Below are positions 15,801 through 15,900 of a stretch of 15,900 nucleotides of DNA, piece after piece (position 1 is the stretch's first letter; each line of letters begins with the position of its first letter). The position numbers and the translations under genes were made by a program. The notes beneath the pieces are model-generated. The model ran no database searches. It worked only from the letters and a program-made list of their open reading frames with translations, and was not told the origin of the DNA. The DNA comes from Coemansia sp. RSA 922 (Eukaryota; Kickxellomycota; Kickxellomycetes; Kickxellales; Kickxellaceae). The stretch is taken from NCBI GenBank assembly GCA_027577415.1, contig JANBQS010000529.1, positions 1 to 15,900 on the forward strand, given 5' to 3'.

Positions 15801-15900
15801 AGAAGCGTCCTTGGCAGCAAGCACAGGACTGCCCACGTCTTCAGAGCCCACCTTTAGCTTGACCGAGGTCTGCTCAAGAAGCAAGTTGAACGAGAAAGAC
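9855..15900 (-). CDS. FMP27: FMP27/Hobbit-family bridge-like lipid transfer protein, 5' end outside window
   Basis: Members of this family (yeast Fmp27, animal Hobbit/KIAA0100/BLTP2, plant SABRE) are giant rod-shaped proteins with a lipid-conducting groove, anchored in the ER and acting at contacts with the plasma membrane and other organelles. The frame is open to the right edge (the last in-window codons encode SFSFNLLLEQ), with no ATG there, so 2014 residues are visible and the N-terminus, with the expected membrane anchor, is missing. Conserved blocks in order: YLDVRLTQMSFIMPLFMNS to VLWSPRMVYFTQRPEW (about 15593-15297), a helical Arg/Glu-rich segment (about 14400-14160), WPAWIPIE (about 13018-13042, the WPPW-type region), AVFLPELNLACTAEQY onward (about 12390-11935), and the C-terminal NIKIGGSTLCISYQGKK to GALVKEKFRQL (about 10750-10530). 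Between them are long Ser/Asp/Gly-rich, probably disordered inserts, and a 200-residue Ser/Pro tail. No intron is seen in 6 kb. Confidence 0.9.
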   Translation of the reverse strand, partial: SFSFNLLLEQTSVKLKVGSEDVGSPVLAAKDASSSAPHSSSGNRSLTKCDRPRADSIDQPHSRKAKKAPDSPRNNGSATTHTARTKSGAKAESKALRWGVGDASTEIDYLDVRLTQMSFIMPLFMNSLTSEVLGKSRRLNGLRFADGSLNGLSDFEKSWVSCTSIRDLKELDISEAIFNNPRVVCVLWSPRMVYFTQRPEWTQLDEQIEDILDSGSGSPKDAAEAMPSTQSIPNMHLGAEALGANWAPAMPASLDGTVAAMPVLVERATSSPLHRSLSAQRNRAISDVKQASHYAHAHASGAGYHNESEDAGMWALHRRNMSVPWVQSKHTTLGGTVADVAGSSRVAQAPSPALPPVLGPAQLSFFGNIPPAIGLIQRSSTQPTNNTWSQAADLAASSQPTDPVGGGGDAASETRSPTSAMSYKSSFHLLELARSRQRRLTASNSRQTISIVSPSAQPALETLAEFSAVDLHRQTSIPIEQTVAGNQQSRMMPTGPDPNVIMRDSRSTQASLLRKRKEMLGTAIQHEQASLVHLSREFERASSRHSEEFRREMIRRAEHIYELGARRKLINRCLRVLGVDPDATNAGQLPDVTGLPSEDDADFDRDTQQVEKVLATLYRHRCLIYSGYLIWTSQVRDELMRFLYIQDCLTAIEYYMSETATKVVRNAMSTNGKGEADDVASTDAYDGKGHAADSSAGAPSDERLAKHNSIGSGNDEYKSRPPRSGRKSADQRSVASGSSRHTLNIPKMLRRLRSSDRVEDARSTPKGTSGRSFLWRSKKSRQGDRSPPKGKQRQPKPLQKPKERRKEEYKPPKHSVGSNKFDKGLKRVWDDFMHYRPYYSFLIEFLNSQVSMRVDEKTSTTSAIAVAERVQLHRILLCNERDCAEDAAFGDSGHSYLTPPEDESIVKTRSLIELENVQVFTAKRNDFENQAAYFVDCTYGSQLEGSDASQPSPIWPAWIPIELLLSQGKHRARGIFDELDGAAAVEVDHGFASESGSDNDSDSDGRSLASGSFMSEGQSHTPRLYRERRESKYSKAWWLEDLSKYKRLMDRNNGLVVYDKANPHRIQGDTSDRMGFSAAEDGTATNTAGAASVATPAGDTLGGGGGAAADAAGPETSANKAEPSGQRRFSASERKAAVDPADDNDNDSGDGDSIDEEEEIGSNQGLSHRANHFAVFLPELNLACTAEQYTAIYETVTELIVFIDPEKAAYMDHLNTILLGMDMGDLRGLLAVIRATQQALRERLPIIQDWYTIQRSNAVLFRDASRAMVDRDHWPLLTLDIGRQKARATSLLTLDRHRQALELQLRTAMDLFGAAQKQLGQQNRGADGGRGARARPAARSTPSSRRPTFGSSTDAPPMAGAADGEQTATMAARRRMSLLSASSRSSGSQSAECAQNTIARTIHLYISKATWHMLENDGQPLCDMTLRWATLKAVTTSDQATHLLSEVHLLYIVNRLPSPMFTDLVGPYVRPKHNKPDFCVEKMIRVRWSELAPVGGISIVERFEVDLFPLRLQFSHDIAQKLINYLYPPQESAAAAAAEVPEPVSRSRRSTFTSLNADGTPNAYVPLAEAATGLEIDASGAVGSRGGTPALADRGNAGAWSAGQLLSPRANPGATTSGKSLFAVRMRRNIGEHIRGPESGEGSARGSPATIAATTQPQIRISQSPQPASGLLATMSGRGSTPLSLFSESNSMINISQSGENRDQVDQMKKRASSNKTFLNIKIGGSTLCISYQGKKTNNITDLRDFEFHAPTLELRNQVESYYELLMQVKKEYMSVVVHHTGALVKEKFRQLHSRKAYKASFGPDWEARKLLIDMDRRVEEDMVSSVQGSVSDHDGFPAAPQQALDAVSQQGLDSQQALPSPVVVHREPLSSESLVAETVDSDDVASISSAKSKAPLSKYMILDPRKLMGKRLPSVLPRNFTRLDTASPVSGRAEHSASVPPSGSAVPLVPAKPGSKPMYSAKHVDLFSAASMSMAPRSAPSSPLPSADQSSKQAVDQQLPPSSPPREAKKELP
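11285..11302 (-). repeat. CAG/CTG trinucleotide run coding for poly-Ala in FMP27
   Basis: There are six CAG units on the plus strand, read as GCT on the coding strand, giving an alanine run in the linker before EVPEPVSRSRR. It is a small, potentially length-variable coding microsatellite. Confidence 0.7.

Noticed and set aside
15882..15884. Start codon of the FMP27-type gene at 15884
   Set aside because: The triplet is TTG on the coding strand and the frame stays open to the window edge. The homologous protein family extends much further N-terminal, so this is an internal codon of a truncated gene.

Overview
The window is nuclear DNA of a fungus. It carries an intron-less MOT1 (5.6 kb), a fungal-type sterol 24-C-methyltransferase gene (ERG6) and most of a very long FMP27/Hobbit-family gene, separated by AT-rich intergenic DNA with eukaryotic TATA boxes and splice-like signals. 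Two uninterrupted reading frames of more than 5.6 kb point to an intron-poor genome. An early-diverging lineage such as Kickxellomycotina would fit, but that is a guess from general style, not from a marker gene.

Layout: 1-198, MOT1 leader with a likely 5'UTR intron. 199-5805 (+), MOT1. 5806-6109, convergent 3' ends. 6110-8180 (-), two small unknown genes, each with its own TATA box and a repeated upstream block. 8181-8628, ERG6 promoter and leader. 8629-9744 (+), ERG6. 9745-9854, short convergent spacer. 9855-15900 (-), 3' two thirds or so of FMP27, cut by the right edge of the window.

The three long genes are housekeeping functions with no shared pathway: removal of TBP from promoters (MOT1), ergosterol synthesis (ERG6) and bulk lipid transfer at ER contact sites (FMP27). 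ERG6 and FMP27 both touch membrane lipids, but they are convergent and I see no sign of joint regulation.

The unexpected part is the 2.1 kb between MOT1 and ERG6. It holds a tandem duplication, with a period of about 1.06-1.08 kb, of a small minus-strand gene together with its promoter. The two predicted proteins have diverged almost beyond recognition, yet they remain collinear around a G-N/D-V/I-Y-I-F core, while their upstream DNA is still plainly alignable. The upstream block contains a module of about 140 bp present three times (twice before gene 1, once before gene 2). Both genes have a possible phase-1 intron near the 3' end. I do not recognise the family; it is the best candidate here for something undescribed.
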